Shown: positions 18,923 through 27,926 of the stretch, piece by piece
Position numbering within the stretch: the first letter of the stretch is position 1
Layout: every line of letters begins with the position of its first letter
Program-made: the position numbers and the translations under genes
From: Bacteroidales bacterium
Lineage (GTDB): Bacteria > Bacteroidota > Bacteroidia > Bacteroidales > Bacteroidaceae
Direction of reading: 5' to 3'
Length of the DNA stretch: 64,000 nt
NCBI GenBank assembly: GCA_015060965.1
Contig: SUXN01000006.1
Location: 16,247 to 80,246 of the forward strand
Notes under the pieces: model-generated
What the model saw: only the letters and a program-made list of their open reading frames with translations
Told to the model about the DNA's origin: nothing
The model's database searches: none

Positions 18923-18947
18923 GAACCTGTACACATTTAAGAATGGT

Positions 18948-18972
18948 TGGGGCATCACTTGTTGGTGCCCCA
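18948..18972 (+). terminator. Terminator after purC
   Basis: tggggcatca pairs with tggtgcccca (10 bp with one G-U pair) around a 5-base loop. The tail is only weakly T-rich. Confidence 0.6.
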
Positions 18973-18996
18973 TTATACATACCTAATGAGAGAAAA

Positions 18997-19746
18997 ATGA
19001 AAAAGTACGGCATAATCGGCTACCCTTTGGCTCAATCGGCGAGTCCGGCATTCTTCAACAAGAAATTTGCCGATGAAGGCATCGACGCACAGTACATCCC
19101 TTTTGAAATAGAAAGCACCGGAGAACTGCCCTGCATACTTGAAGAACACCCCGAATTGCAGGGGTTCAATGTGACCATTCCACACAAGATTGCAATAATG
19201 CAGCACCTGGAGGGTATGAGCGACGGTGCAAAGGCCATAAACGCAGTTAACGTAGTAAAGGTAATGCGTGACGCCGACGGCAAGGCACACCTGTGGGGTT
19301 ACAACAGCGATGTCATAGGATTTACACGCTCCATAGAGCCGCTACTGAAAGAGCATCACAAAAAGGCACTTGTGCTTGGTACCGGTGGAGCCTCAAAGGC
19401 CATCATATACGCACTGGAGCAGTTGGGCATTGAATGCCTATCGGTCTCACGCACAGCAAAAGGCAAAGCCATTGCATACAGTGACATCACACCCGAGATA
19501 ATGGAAAGCCACACCGTTATTGTCAACTGTACACCTCTTGGGATGGTAGGTCACGGCGTAGACCAGTGCCCCGACATTCCCTACCCGCTTATAAACGACA
19601 GACATCTGTTGTACGATATTGTATACAACCCCGAGAACACCCTGTTCCTGCAGAAAGGTGCTGCGCAAGGGGCCAAGACAAAAAGCGGTTATGAGATGTG
19701 GCACCTGCAGGCAATAGCCTCCTGGGAAATTTGGAACCAGAGTTAA
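18997..19746 (+). CDS. aroE: Shikimate dehydrogenase
   Basis: 249 aa from the ATG at 18997. An earlier in-frame ATG (18943) would place the start inside the purC terminator, and the family begins with KKYGIIGYPLAQSASPAFFN as here. It reduces 3-dehydroshikimate with NADPH in the aromatic amino acid pathway. Motifs: SxS shikimate-binding pair, GFNVTIPHK with catalytic Lys (~60), NSD in place of the usual NTD (~98), NADP loop LGTGGASKA (~122) and CTPLGM (~184). The stop codon lies inside a perfect palindrome. Confidence 0.93.
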   Translation: MKKYGIIGYPLAQSASPAFFNKKFADEGIDAQYIPFEIESTGELPCILEEHPELQGFNVTIPHKIAIMQHLEGMSDGAKAINAVNVVKVMRDADGKAHLWGYNSDVIGFTRSIEPLLKEHHKKALVLGTGGASKAIIYALEQLGIECLSVSRTAKGKAIAYSDITPEIMESHTVIVNCTPLGMVGHGVDQCPDIPYPLINDRHLLYDIVYNPENTLFLQKGAAQGAKTKSGYEMWHLQAIASWEIWNQS

Positions 19747-19761
19747 CTCTGGTTCCAAATT
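19728..19761. terminator. 34-bp perfect palindrome overlapping the aroE stop
   Basis: aatttggaaccagagtt is followed directly by its exact complement, giving 17-bp arms with no spacer. The aroE stop TAA is at its centre. It is probably a terminator or mRNA 3'-end structure. Confidence 0.65.
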
Positions 19762-19793
19762 CGATAATGCACTTACTGCTAAGATAAAGACCT

Positions 19794-19853
19794 ATAACCC
19801 ATATTACAACAAAAGCGAGGCAAATGCCTCGCTTTTGTTGTAATATGGGTTAT
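19794..19853. terminator. 29-bp perfect hairpin, bidirectional terminator
   Basis: The arms at 19794-19822 and 19825-19853 are exactly complementary over 29 bp with a 2-base AA centre. It lies between aroE and the convergent transglutaminase gene (stop at 19855), with T-rich ends on both strands. Confidence 0.85.
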
Positions 19854-19854
19854 T

Positions 19855-21102
19855 TTACTCTCTGATTTCAGGGATATTTGTATAGTCACCGCGTACAATC
19901 TGGAAATCGGGATGAACACCCACGAATGCATTCTCAGCAATCTCTGTATCCTCAGGAACATACGCAATCTTGAGGTTAGGACAGTTCTCAACGCCCCATG
20001 CCTCGATCTTCTTTGTACCCGGAGCTACAATCAGCGCCTCGACACCGTCATGTCTGTAAATTGTATTCTTGTACATAGTTTCCATTGGCATAAGCTCAAC
20101 ACACTTCATTCCACCGGGGATGTATGTCAACTGGTAGTCACTGCCATTCTTGCGGTACACTACACCAAGATAGCTTGCAAATGCCGTATTCTCCGGATCG
20201 ATATAGATATACTCAAGGTTTGGAGCATTGTATGCAAGACCTACATAAGCCTCACCGAGAGTTGTTATATTCTTACCGATATACATTTCCTTAATGTTCG
20301 GAGAAATTTCAACAGTGGGACTCAATGATGTTACACGAAAGCCGTTTACACTGAAAGGAACCACAAAGACCTCTTCGTTGCTCTCGATCTTGCAAACATT
20401 CAGATTGTACTCGGTATAGTTGAACCACACGCCATCCTTTTTAGCAAGCACCACATCAAATGATGACGGCAGCAGGTGAGAATAAGCACTAGTAACCCTC
20501 ATTATAAAGCTTCCGCTATTAGTAGGATCGCTCACCCACCATTTGTCGTCACAATAAACATAGTTCCATGCATGTCCACCTACTGGGTCCAGGATGCCAT
20601 TGCATACGAATGCTGGAATATCCAAGCTGTGCATCATAATAAAGAGAAGATTGGCATATCCTTGGCAAATAGCCTTATGACTCTTGAATACAGGATATGG
20701 GTCATTATCAACATATTCATAGACATATTTGATATTCTGTCGTACCCAATCGTAGCATTTCTGGTATCTTTCTTTATCTGTAGTAAGGCCGGCCGTCAAT
20801 TCTTTAGCAAATGCCTGAATCTCGGCGTACTGTTCAGCGGTGATGTTCGCACGACCGAGTGTATCGGTCATTTCCTTGATATAATCGGCAGAAACAGCTT
20901 CCAAAAGCTTACGGGCTTTTAGTATTGGTGAAGTGCTGCTACTTAACTCCTCTGACCCGTCATCCTCTGGGAAGAGCGAACGGGTAGGCTCCTCAGGAGC
21001 AACCTCTACCGATGGGTTCATGAACATAGACTCGTCTTCGCTGCACGATGTAAATGACAGTGCAGCGGCAAAAAGCGGCAATAGTAAAAATTTCTTCTTC
21101 AT
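19855..21102 (-). CDS. Transglutaminase-like lipoprotein with C-terminal LRR-like region
   Basis: 415 aa from the ATG at 21102, chosen because MKKKFLLLPLFAAALSFTSC is a clean lipoprotein signal; upstream in-frame codons run back into the RSH gene. Exported to the cell envelope. Residues ~85-235 form a transglutaminase-like (PF01841-type) domain with likely triad Cys in KAICQGYANLL, His in GGHAWNYVY and Asp in WVSDPTNS. From ~275 on, the pattern (ITTLGEAYVGLAYNAPNLEYIYIDPENTAF) is BspA/LRR-like. The domain may act as a protease or crosslinker, or be only a fold relic. It lies 25 bp downstream of the RSH gene and may be cotranscribed with it. Confidence 0.8.
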   Translation of the reverse strand: MKKKFLLLPLFAAALSFTSCSEDESMFMNPSVEVAPEEPTRSLFPEDDGSEELSSSTSPILKARKLLEAVSADYIKEMTDTLGRANITAEQYAEIQAFAKELTAGLTTDKERYQKCYDWVRQNIKYVYEYVDNDPYPVFKSHKAICQGYANLLFIMMHSLDIPAFVCNGILDPVGGHAWNYVYCDDKWWVSDPTNSGSFIMRVTSAYSHLLPSSFDVVLAKKDGVWFNYTEYNLNVCKIESNEEVFVVPFSVNGFRVTSLSPTVEISPNIKEMYIGKNITTLGEAYVGLAYNAPNLEYIYIDPENTAFASYLGVVYRKNGSDYQLTYIPGGMKCVELMPMETMYKNTIYRHDGVEALIVAPGTKKIEAWGVENCPNLKIAYVPEDTEIAENAFVGVHPDFQIVRGDYTNIPEIRE

Positions 21103-21127
21103 AGTTTTTTGATTATTTATGTTTATA

Positions 21128-22996
21128 TTATTCAATGCTTTGCTGTACCTCGTCGACACTCTCAATCTGGGATATACTGTTAATGACCGCCTGGAGTTCA
21201 TCCGATGAATGCACCTTGAACTCAAGTGTACATTTGACTATCTGGTCATCGGTCTTTGATGTTATGTGTGTGAGAGAAAGCTCCATCTTATTGGTAATAC
21301 AGTCAATGATGTCAACCAGTAGATGGTAGCGGTCGACTGCGACAATATCCACACGCACAGGATAGAGGAACTCCTTATCCTCTTCAAAATCCACGGCAAC
21401 AATGTCATCGCCACGCTGCGATGCAAGCCTTATGGCAACCTTACAGTCGCGGCGGTGCAAAGTGATGTTACCATCGGCATCCTTGAAACCAATAACCTCG
21501 TCACCAGGCAACGGACGACATTGTTCACAGCGCTCATACTCGAGCTTACGCTGTTTGTTGAGGGCGCTGTTTATATGAGACTTGGCCTTGAATGTGGATA
21601 CATAGTTTAGCCAGTCTTTCATTGGAGAAACTGAATCGCAGCAACCTATCTGCACAACATCACCGCTTTCAAGTTCTGTCTTCACAGACGAGAGCAGCCC
21701 GTTTATGCGGGCATACTGTGCGTGTGCACCCACCTCGCTGTGTATTTCATAAGCGAAATCAAGTGCCGTGGCACCTTTAGGCAGAATCACGCCCTTACCC
21801 TCAGGGGTATATGCGATTATGTCATCGTTGTAGAAAGAAGATGTGACACCGTCCATGTACTCCACCTCCTTACCACGGGTGGCAATCTCCTGAAGGACAT
21901 GCTTGAATTTCTCGAGCCAGTTGGTGATATTCGTTTCGGTGCTCTCGGCAATACATCCGTATTGCGACTTGCGTATCATGCGCTCCGATGAAATATGGAT
22001 CTCTTCCCAAGTACCTTGTGGGGTGAGCAGCTTGACATGATAGCTCTGATAACCGTTTTCCTTAGGTGAATCAATATAGTTCGCCACACTACCGGGTTTC
22101 TCCTTGAAGCGGTCGGTAAGGATTGAATATATCTTGAGACTCATATCCTTCTCGGAGTAGTCATGGGTATTCGGATAGATTATGCGGATGTAATATTTGC
22201 CTTCAATATGATTGAAATCGCATCCACGGCCATGCATCTTACGCCATGCGTTATAAGGGCCACGGGAGTATATCTCGGTACGGGCCATAAGGATATCATT
22301 GTTCTCGAGCAGGCGTTCAATCTCGAACATGAAGGACTTGAGACCTTGCTCACGCTCCTTGAGTTCCTTGTTGAGTTCGCTTTCCAAGAATGCATATTCA
22401 CGCGGACAACGGTAACGGAAAGAGAGATTCTCCAGTTCGCGTTTGATATAATACAGTCCCAAACGATGTGCAAGAGGTGCATAGAAGTAGTCGGTTTCAC
22501 CGGCAATCTTCATCTGCTTGTCGGGGCGCATGCTGTCGAGGGTGCGCATATTGTGCAAGCGGTCAGAAAGTTTGATAAGCAGGGCACGGATATCGTAATG
22601 GAGCGAGTTGAGCATCTGCTTGTAGTTGTCAATCTGGCTCGAAGAAGTAGAGTTGCTCTTTTTCTTCTTCTTTGTAACCACATCAACAAGAAAGGCCACA
22701 TCACTGCCGAAACGCTCTGTTATATCCTCAACCGTATATGGGGTATCCTCGACAACATCGTGGAGGAATGCCGCGATGATAGGGTTTGCACCCAAACGCA
22801 GTTCCTCGGCAACAATCTTGGCGACAGCCACCGGATGCATTATATATGGTTCACCTGACTTACGGCGCTGTTCCATATGAGCCTCACGTGCCAACTGGTA
22901 GGCATCGCTTATCCTTGCAATGTCTTCGGCCGACAAGCGACGTGCAAGACGTCCAAGTAGTTCTTCTACCTCATGGTCAATCTTCTTGTATTCCAT
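21128..22996 (-). CDS. RelA/SpoT homologue (RSH) with intact hydrolase and altered synthetase site
   Basis: 622 aa from the ATG at 22996 (MEYKKIDHE); an in-frame Met at 23053 adds an implausible MRFFRQICILCD leader. RSH proteins make and degrade (p)ppGpp. HD hydrolase motifs are intact: HPVAVAKI, FLHDVVEDT and KLSDRLHNMRTL. The synthetase region keeps RFKEKPGSVANYIDSPKENGYQSYH. The Asp of the usual DxxAxR (metal-binding) is replaced in EGKYYIRII, and the usual EIQIRTxxMHxxAExGxAAHW reads EEIHISSERMIRKSQYGCIAE. A TGS domain (~390-455) and a C-terminal ACT domain follow. I infer a mainly hydrolytic enzyme. Shorter than typical (~735 aa). Confidence 0.88.
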   Translation of the reverse strand: MEYKKIDHEVEELLGRLARRLSAEDIARISDAYQLAREAHMEQRRKSGEPYIMHPVAVAKIVAEELRLGANPIIAAFLHDVVEDTPYTVEDITERFGSDVAFLVDVVTKKKKKSNSTSSSQIDNYKQMLNSLHYDIRALLIKLSDRLHNMRTLDSMRPDKQMKIAGETDYFYAPLAHRLGLYYIKRELENLSFRYRCPREYAFLESELNKELKEREQGLKSFMFEIERLLENNDILMARTEIYSRGPYNAWRKMHGRGCDFNHIEGKYYIRIIYPNTHDYSEKDMSLKIYSILTDRFKEKPGSVANYIDSPKENGYQSYHVKLLTPQGTWEEIHISSERMIRKSQYGCIAESTETNITNWLEKFKHVLQEIATRGKEVEYMDGVTSSFYNDDIIAYTPEGKGVILPKGATALDFAYEIHSEVGAHAQYARINGLLSSVKTELESGDVVQIGCCDSVSPMKDWLNYVSTFKAKSHINSALNKQRKLEYERCEQCRPLPGDEVIGFKDADGNITLHRRDCKVAIRLASQRGDDIVAVDFEEDKEFLYPVRVDIVAVDRYHLLVDIIDCITNKMELSLTHITSKTDDQIVKCTLEFKVHSSDELQAVINSISQIESVDEVQQSIE

Positions 22997-23217
22997 AGCT
23001 CTCTGCTTTATTATTATATCGCACAAGATGCAAATTTGGCGAAAAAACCGCAAATTACAAATAAAAATACACTTTTATTACAAATAAACATCCGTAACGG
23101 ATGCATTGGAGGCTGAAAAGGCATTTCACACACCCAAAGGGTGTCTTATTAAAAGATTTTCATCGGTCGTTTGAGAAAATAGAGCCGTTTATTACCCGAA
23201 AATTCGGTATAATTAAC

Positions 23218-23225
23218 TAACTTTG
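23218..23225 (+). promoter_or_regulatory. -7 box TAACTTTG for pheS
   Basis: Matches TAnnTTTG, 63 bp before the pheS ATG. A small hairpin (acaccc/gggtgt, 23130-23144) lies further upstream and outside the transcript. No T-box-like leader is visible. Confidence 0.55.
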
Positions 23226-23288
23226 CAAAGTTTATACGGAACCGCGACAGACCGTATGATGTAAAAACCGGAAAAACAGACAATAAAT

Positions 23289-24308
23289 ATGATAGCACAA
23301 ATCAATCAGTTGCTCGAAGAAATCAAGGGCACAACAGCAACAAATGCCGAGGAACTTGAGGCGCTCCGCCTCAAATACTTGAGCAAGAAAGGTATAATCA
23401 ACGGACTCATGGCACAATTCCGCGAGGTTCCGGCCGAGCAGAAACGCGAGGTAGGTGTAAGAATCAACGAACTGAAGAACGCCGTTCAGGACCATTTCAA
23501 CGCACTCAAAGAGCAGTTGGAGAACAAGGAGGAGGAGCAGTGCGAGATTGACCTCACACGTCCGTCCTACCCCACTACACTGGGCACACGCCACCCGCTC
23601 TCGATTGTCAAGAACGAGATTGTAGACATCTTCGCACGTCTTGGATTCTCAATCGCCAACGGCGTTGAGGTTGAGGATGACTGGCATGTATTCTCGTCAA
23701 TGAACTTCGCCGAAGACCACCCTGCACGCGACATGCAGGACACATTCTTCATTGAGGCTCACCCTGACATCATCCTGCGCACACACACCAGTAGTGTGCA
23801 GAGCCGCGTGATGGAGACAAGCCAGCCCCCTATCCGCATCATTGCTCCGGGCCGTGTATACCGCAACGAGGCCATCAGCTACCGTGCACACTGTTTCTTC
23901 CACCAGCTCGAGGGTCTATACATCGACAAGAACGTATCGTTCACCGACCTCAAGCAGGTGCTCCTGCTTTTTGCACAGGAGATGTTCGGCAAGGACACGA
24001 AGATACGTCTGCGCCCCTCATACTTCCCGTTCACCGAACCCAGCGCCGAGATGGACATCAGCTGTAACATCTGCGGCGGCAAGGGCTGTCCTTTCTGCAA
24101 GCACACCGGCTGGGTTGAGATTCTCGGTTGCGGAATGGTAGACCCCAACGTACTCGAGCTCTGCGGTATTGACAGCAAGGAGTATTCGGGTTACGCATTC
24201 GGCATGGGTATCGAGCGTATCACAAACCTCAAGTACCAGGTCAAGGACCTCCGTCTCTTCAGTGAGAATGACGTAAGGTTCCTCAAACTGTTCGAGAGCG
24301 CAAACTAA
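23289..24308 (+). CDS. pheS: Phenylalanyl-tRNA synthetase alpha subunit
   Basis: 339 aa. It charges tRNA-Phe as part of an alpha2beta2 enzyme; the beta subunit is not in the window. An N-terminal coiled-coil tRNA-binding arm (~1-85) is followed by the class II catalytic core: RHPLS, motif 2 around RVYRNEAISYRAHCFFHQLEG, FTEPSAEMDI and motif 3 GMGIERI near the C-terminus. An insert with two CxxC-type pairs (CNICGGKGCPFC) resembles a zinc knuckle and is known in many PheS proteins. A strong terminator follows directly. Confidence 0.97.
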   Translation: MIAQINQLLEEIKGTTATNAEELEALRLKYLSKKGIINGLMAQFREVPAEQKREVGVRINELKNAVQDHFNALKEQLENKEEEQCEIDLTRPSYPTTLGTRHPLSIVKNEIVDIFARLGFSIANGVEVEDDWHVFSSMNFAEDHPARDMQDTFFIEAHPDIILRTHTSSVQSRVMETSQPPIRIIAPGRVYRNEAISYRAHCFFHQLEGLYIDKNVSFTDLKQVLLLFAQEMFGKDTKIRLRPSYFPFTEPSAEMDISCNICGGKGCPFCKHTGWVEILGCGMVDPNVLELCGIDSKEYSGYAFGMGIERITNLKYQVKDLRLFSENDVRFLKLFESAN

Positions 24309-24320
24309 AAGAACATATAC

Positions 24321-24358
24321 AAAAAATAGGAGTCACGCCACGTGACTCCTATTTTTTT
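24321..24358. terminator. Terminator between pheS and the aquaporin gene
   Basis: A 17-bp perfect stem (aaaaaataggagtcacg and complement) with a 3-base loop and T-run, placed between two convergent genes. Confidence 0.9.
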
Positions 24359-24373
24359 GTCTTTTAAAACCGG

Positions 24374-25054
24374 TTACTTATCGCTACCGATAACCTTCCA
24401 GATACCTGCTGCAAGCAGAGCACCAACAAAAGGACCTACGATAAATATCCACAACTGCTCAAGAGCCGCACCACCCTGGAAGAGAGCGGGACCGATTGAA
24501 CGTGCAGGGTTAACAGATGTACCTGTGTAACGGATACAAACAAGGTGAACAAGCACCAAAGAGAGACCGATTGCAAGACCTGCAAGGTTGCCGGCACCCT
24601 TCTTGCTGTCAGTAGTACCCAATACAACAAGAACAAAAATCATAGTGAACACGATCTCTGCTACAAGACCACCGGTGATGCTCACGCCAGACTGGCAAGC
24701 ATTGGCACCTGTACCTACGATAGCCTCACCACTTGTAGAGGTGCAGAGATAAAGGATTGCAGCACCTGCAATGGCACCGATAACCTGGAAGAGCATGTAC
24801 ATAGCAGCATCCTTGGCACCCATACGGCCGCTTACCCATACACCGAGAGTGATGGCGGGGTTGATGTGGCAACCGCTGATACCGCCGATGGCATAAGCCA
24901 TAGCAACAACAGCAAGACCGAACGCAAGAGATGTACCTACTACAGTAGATGCAAATGCAGGATCAGCCGAATTACAACCAAGGCTGACGGCAGCACCGCA
25001 ACCCATAAGCACCAGCACCATTGTGCCGACTGCTTCAGCAAGATACTTTTTCAT
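24374..25054 (-). CDS. aqpZ: Aquaporin Z-type MIP channel
   Basis: 226 aa, with six membrane helices and two half-helices. The two NPA boxes are HINPAITLG (~63) and SVNPARSIG (~182). The selectivity-filter Arg follows the second NPA (NPAR), as in water-selective aquaporins, and His in HINPA fits AqpZ. It carries water across the inner membrane. A -7-like box (TACGTTTG) lies at 25109-25116. Confidence 0.93.
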   Translation of the reverse strand: MKKYLAEAVGTMVLVLMGCGAAVSLGCNSADPAFASTVVGTSLAFGLAVVAMAYAIGGISGCHINPAITLGVWVSGRMGAKDAAMYMLFQVIGAIAGAAILYLCTSTSGEAIVGTGANACQSGVSITGGLVAEIVFTMIFVLVVLGTTDSKKGAGNLAGLAIGLSLVLVHLVCIRYTGTSVNPARSIGPALFQGGAALEQLWIFIVGPFVGALLAAGIWKVIGSDK

Positions 25055-25108
25055 AATAATAGTGTTTTAAGGTTTATAAATCATTATTCGGTTATGCACC
25101 CAATGATG

Positions 25109-25116
25109 CAAACGTA
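25109..25116 (-). promoter_or_regulatory. -7 box TACGTTTG for the aquaporin gene
   Basis: Matches TAnnTTTG on the minus strand, 54 bp before the start codon. Confidence 0.45.
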
Positions 25117-25183
25117 CAAAATAGAATCAAGATACGGAAATTTTGTCAAACTTTTTTAATCCTTAACCATAAAAACGGTATAA

Positions 25184-27367
25184 TCAGACAATAAATAGCA
25201 ATTCCCTGTATTTTGGCAAAGTCCACAGTTCATTATCCACGACAAGCTCAAGATTATCGATGTGTGAGCGAATCTCCTCGAGCATGGGAGCCACTGTGTC
25301 GTGATAAGCGATAGCCTTCTCGCGCTCACTGGCAATGCGGTTCGCGACCTTACGGCGCTCGACGAGCTCTGTCACCAGACGGCGTATCTCGGCAACGTGT
25401 GTAGCCATCTGCTTCACAAGTTCGATATTCTCGGCCGACAGACGGTCACCCTCTTCCTTGCCTATGACCTGTTCCATCTTTATGACATTGTCAAGGAGCG
25501 AGCTCTGGTACTTTGTCGCCGTGGGGACAATATGGTTCAGCGCGAGGTCACCGAGGACACGCGCCTCAATCTGTATTTTCTTCGTATACATCTCCCACTT
25601 GATCTCGTTACGGGCACGGAGTTCTGTCTCGGTCATCACCTCCATGCGACGGAACATATCCACGCTCTCCTTGTCGAGATAACGGTCAAAGACGATGGGG
25701 GCACTTGCCTCACAGTCAAGACCGCGTTTGGCGGCCTCGCGACGCCACTCGTCACTGTAGCCATTGCCGTCGAAACGGACCGGTTTGCTATACCTTATAT
25801 ATTTACGTATAACCTTGACAAGAGCATCCTCTTTTGCCACGCCCCTGTCAATGAGAGCATCGACCTCACTCTTGAAGATAGTCAACTGCTCGGCCATTGC
25901 AGTGTTCAGGGCAATCATTGCCGACGCACAATTGGCCTCGGAACCTACGCCACGGAACTCGAAACGGTTACCGGTAAAGGCAAACGGAGATGTTCGGTTA
26001 CGGTCGGTATTGTCTATCATCAGTTCGGGGATAGCAGGGATATTCAGGCGCAGCTCGCGCTTGCTGAGAATCCTAACGACATCATCGGTTGTCTCCATGT
26101 GGTCAAGCACTGAAGAAAGATGCGAGCCAAGGAAGCTCGAGATAATTGCGGGAGGCGCCTCGGCTGCTCCCAGACGGTGGGCATTGGCGGCAGACATGAT
26201 GCTCGCCTTGAGCAGACCATTGTGACGGTATATTGCTGCAAGGGTATTTACCACGAATGTTATGAAACGGAGATTATCCTTGTCGTTCTTTCCGGGAGCC
26301 ATCAGAAGGACACCGGTATCGGTACCCAAAGACCAGTTGTTATGTTTACCGGAACCGTTGACACCTTTGAAGGGTTTCTCGTGCAGCAGCACACGGAAGC
26401 CGTGGCGGCGTGCCACCTCCTTCATAAGTGCCATAATAAGCATATTGTGGTCTACAGCAAGGTTGCACTCCTCATAAATGGGCGCAAGCTCGAACTGATT
26501 GGGGGCTGCCTCGTTGTGGCAGGTCTTTGCCGGTATACCCAATTTGAGAGCCTCAATCTCAAGTTCCTTCATGAAAGCTGCAACACGCTTTGGAATAGAA
26601 CCGAAATAATGATCCTCGAGCTGCTGGTTCTTCGCACTGTCGTGTCCCATGAGCGTCCGCCCTGTGAGCAGAAGATCAGGACGTGCAAGCAGCATACCCT
26701 CGTCGACAAGGAAATACTCCTGCTCCCAGCCAAGATAGGTGGTCACCTTCTTCACGTTCTTGTCAAAATAACGGCACACGTCAGTCGCAGCCTTGTCGAC
26801 AGCACGCAGTGACTTCAACAGAGGCGCTTTGTAATCAAGTGCCTCGCCTGTATAAGAGATGAACACCGTGGGGACACAAAGGGTGTCATCCATAAGGAAC
26901 GCAGGTGATGTGGGATCCCAGGCACTGTAGCCACGTGCCTCGAACGTGCTTCGTATACCGCCGTTGGGGAATGATGAAGCATCGGGCTCCTGCTGCACAA
27001 GCAACTTGCCGGAGAACTCCTCAAGCACACCACCCTTGCCGTCGGGTTCGATAAAGGCATCGTGCTTTTCGGCAGTAGTCTCAGTAAGCGGGTGGAACCA
27101 GTGTGTATAGTGTGTTGCACCGTTCTCTACAGCCCAGCGCTTCATGCCTTCGGCCACGCTGTCAGCAATTGAGCTGTCAAGCGGAGCATCGTTGTCAATG
27201 ACATCAATCAACTTGTTATAGACCTCTTTCGGAAGATACTTGAACATCTTCTCACGGTTGAACACTTTGACCGCATAGTAGTCGGAAGGACGTTCCTTGC
27301 TATTGGGAACATCAACGGCATTCTTTGCGAATGCAGCAGTCACTACCTCAAATCTCAGTTTTGACAT
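25184..27367 (-). CDS. glnN: Glutamine synthetase type III
   Basis: 727 aa, the usual length for GSIII, a class common in Bacteroidetes. It makes glutamine from glutamate, ammonia and ATP and is the main ammonia-assimilation enzyme. Features: N-terminal GSIII-specific region (RFEVVTAAF, THYTHWFHPLT at ~85), catalytic segments LGWEQEYFLVDE (~215), KTCHNEAAPNQFELAPIYEE (~282), GVNGSGKHNNWSLGTDTG (~334), RTSPFAFTGNRFEFRGVGS (~455), and a helical C-terminal tail. A possible promoter lies at 27498-27505, giving a leader of ~120 nt. Confidence 0.96.
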   Translation of the reverse strand: MSKLRFEVVTAAFAKNAVDVPNSKERPSDYYAVKVFNREKMFKYLPKEVYNKLIDVIDNDAPLDSSIADSVAEGMKRWAVENGATHYTHWFHPLTETTAEKHDAFIEPDGKGGVLEEFSGKLLVQQEPDASSFPNGGIRSTFEARGYSAWDPTSPAFLMDDTLCVPTVFISYTGEALDYKAPLLKSLRAVDKAATDVCRYFDKNVKKVTTYLGWEQEYFLVDEGMLLARPDLLLTGRTLMGHDSAKNQQLEDHYFGSIPKRVAAFMKELEIEALKLGIPAKTCHNEAAPNQFELAPIYEECNLAVDHNMLIMALMKEVARRHGFRVLLHEKPFKGVNGSGKHNNWSLGTDTGVLLMAPGKNDKDNLRFITFVVNTLAAIYRHNGLLKASIMSAANAHRLGAAEAPPAIISSFLGSHLSSVLDHMETTDDVVRILSKRELRLNIPAIPELMIDNTDRNRTSPFAFTGNRFEFRGVGSEANCASAMIALNTAMAEQLTIFKSEVDALIDRGVAKEDALVKVIRKYIRYSKPVRFDGNGYSDEWRREAAKRGLDCEASAPIVFDRYLDKESVDMFRRMEVMTETELRARNEIKWEMYTKKIQIEARVLGDLALNHIVPTATKYQSSLLDNVIKMEQVIGKEEGDRLSAENIELVKQMATHVAEIRRLVTELVERRKVANRIASEREKAIAYHDTVAPMLEEIRSHIDNLELVVDNELWTLPKYRELLFIV

Positions 27368-27497
27368 ATTATAATATAATGTGTGATTTCATATCCAGCA
27401 TAGACGGTTCCGTATTTCATCGGCCATTCTGACACAATGACACCAAACCATACAAACCCGCATTTTGATTACTTTTTGTAAAAACAAATAATATCTG

Positions 27498-27505
27498 CAA
27501 ATATA
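27498..27505 (-). promoter_or_regulatory. Possible -7 box TATATTTG for glnN
   Basis: Matches TAnnTTTG on the minus strand, 130 bp upstream of glnN. The 559-bp gap 27368-27926 is very AT-rich with many A/T runs. Apart from this box and one for nagA I see no gene or RNA in it. Confidence 0.35.
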
Positions 27506-27828
27506 ACAGCATACAGCCATACAACAAAGATTTTTTGAAAAAAGGAACACTTTTTTGAAGAAAGAACCGAAAATCGACAGGCCTTTTCAGAAAAAAGGAA
27601 GCCATTTTCAAGGAAAACAGACATAAAATGTCGGTACAAACCCAAAAAGAAGAAAAACAGACCATTTGACATTATGTCAGCATAAAGCATCCAACCCAAG
27701 ACATCTGCTTACACAAAGACAGAATACGCATTCTTTTACCTCAAGAGAAAAAACGGCTCCTGCTCATAGTGAAGCAACATTTTTCCAAAAAAATGATAAA
27801 AAAATATTCAGCCATACAATTATTTAAA

Positions 27829-27836
27829 TAACTTTG
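27829..27836 (+). promoter_or_regulatory. -7 box TAACTTTG for nagA
   Basis: Matches TAnnTTTG, 90 bp before the nagA start. Confidence 0.5.
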
Positions 27837-27926
27837 TAGGGAAATGCGGCTTACAGGCAATCTGTGACTACAGAAGAACCTTATGGTCAATAAAAGGAAA
27901 ACACAATAACACTAACCAAAAATATT

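Noticed and set aside
22163..22858. 231-codon plus-strand frame inside the RSH gene
   Set aside because: Antisense to a clear RSH coding sequence with intact HD motifs; composition follows the opposite-strand codons.
23054..23288. T-box or other riboswitch before pheS
   Set aside because: The leader after the -7 box is under 60 nt with no structured element; the small hairpin at 23130 lies upstream of the promoter.
25301..26812. Two long plus-strand frames opposite glnN
   Set aside because: Shadows of the GSIII gene; no start context or domain.
27417..27699. Short Phe-rich minus-strand frames upstream of glnN
   Set aside because: Low-complexity A/T-run sequence giving poly-Phe/Lys; no start context and overlapping alternatives in two frames.
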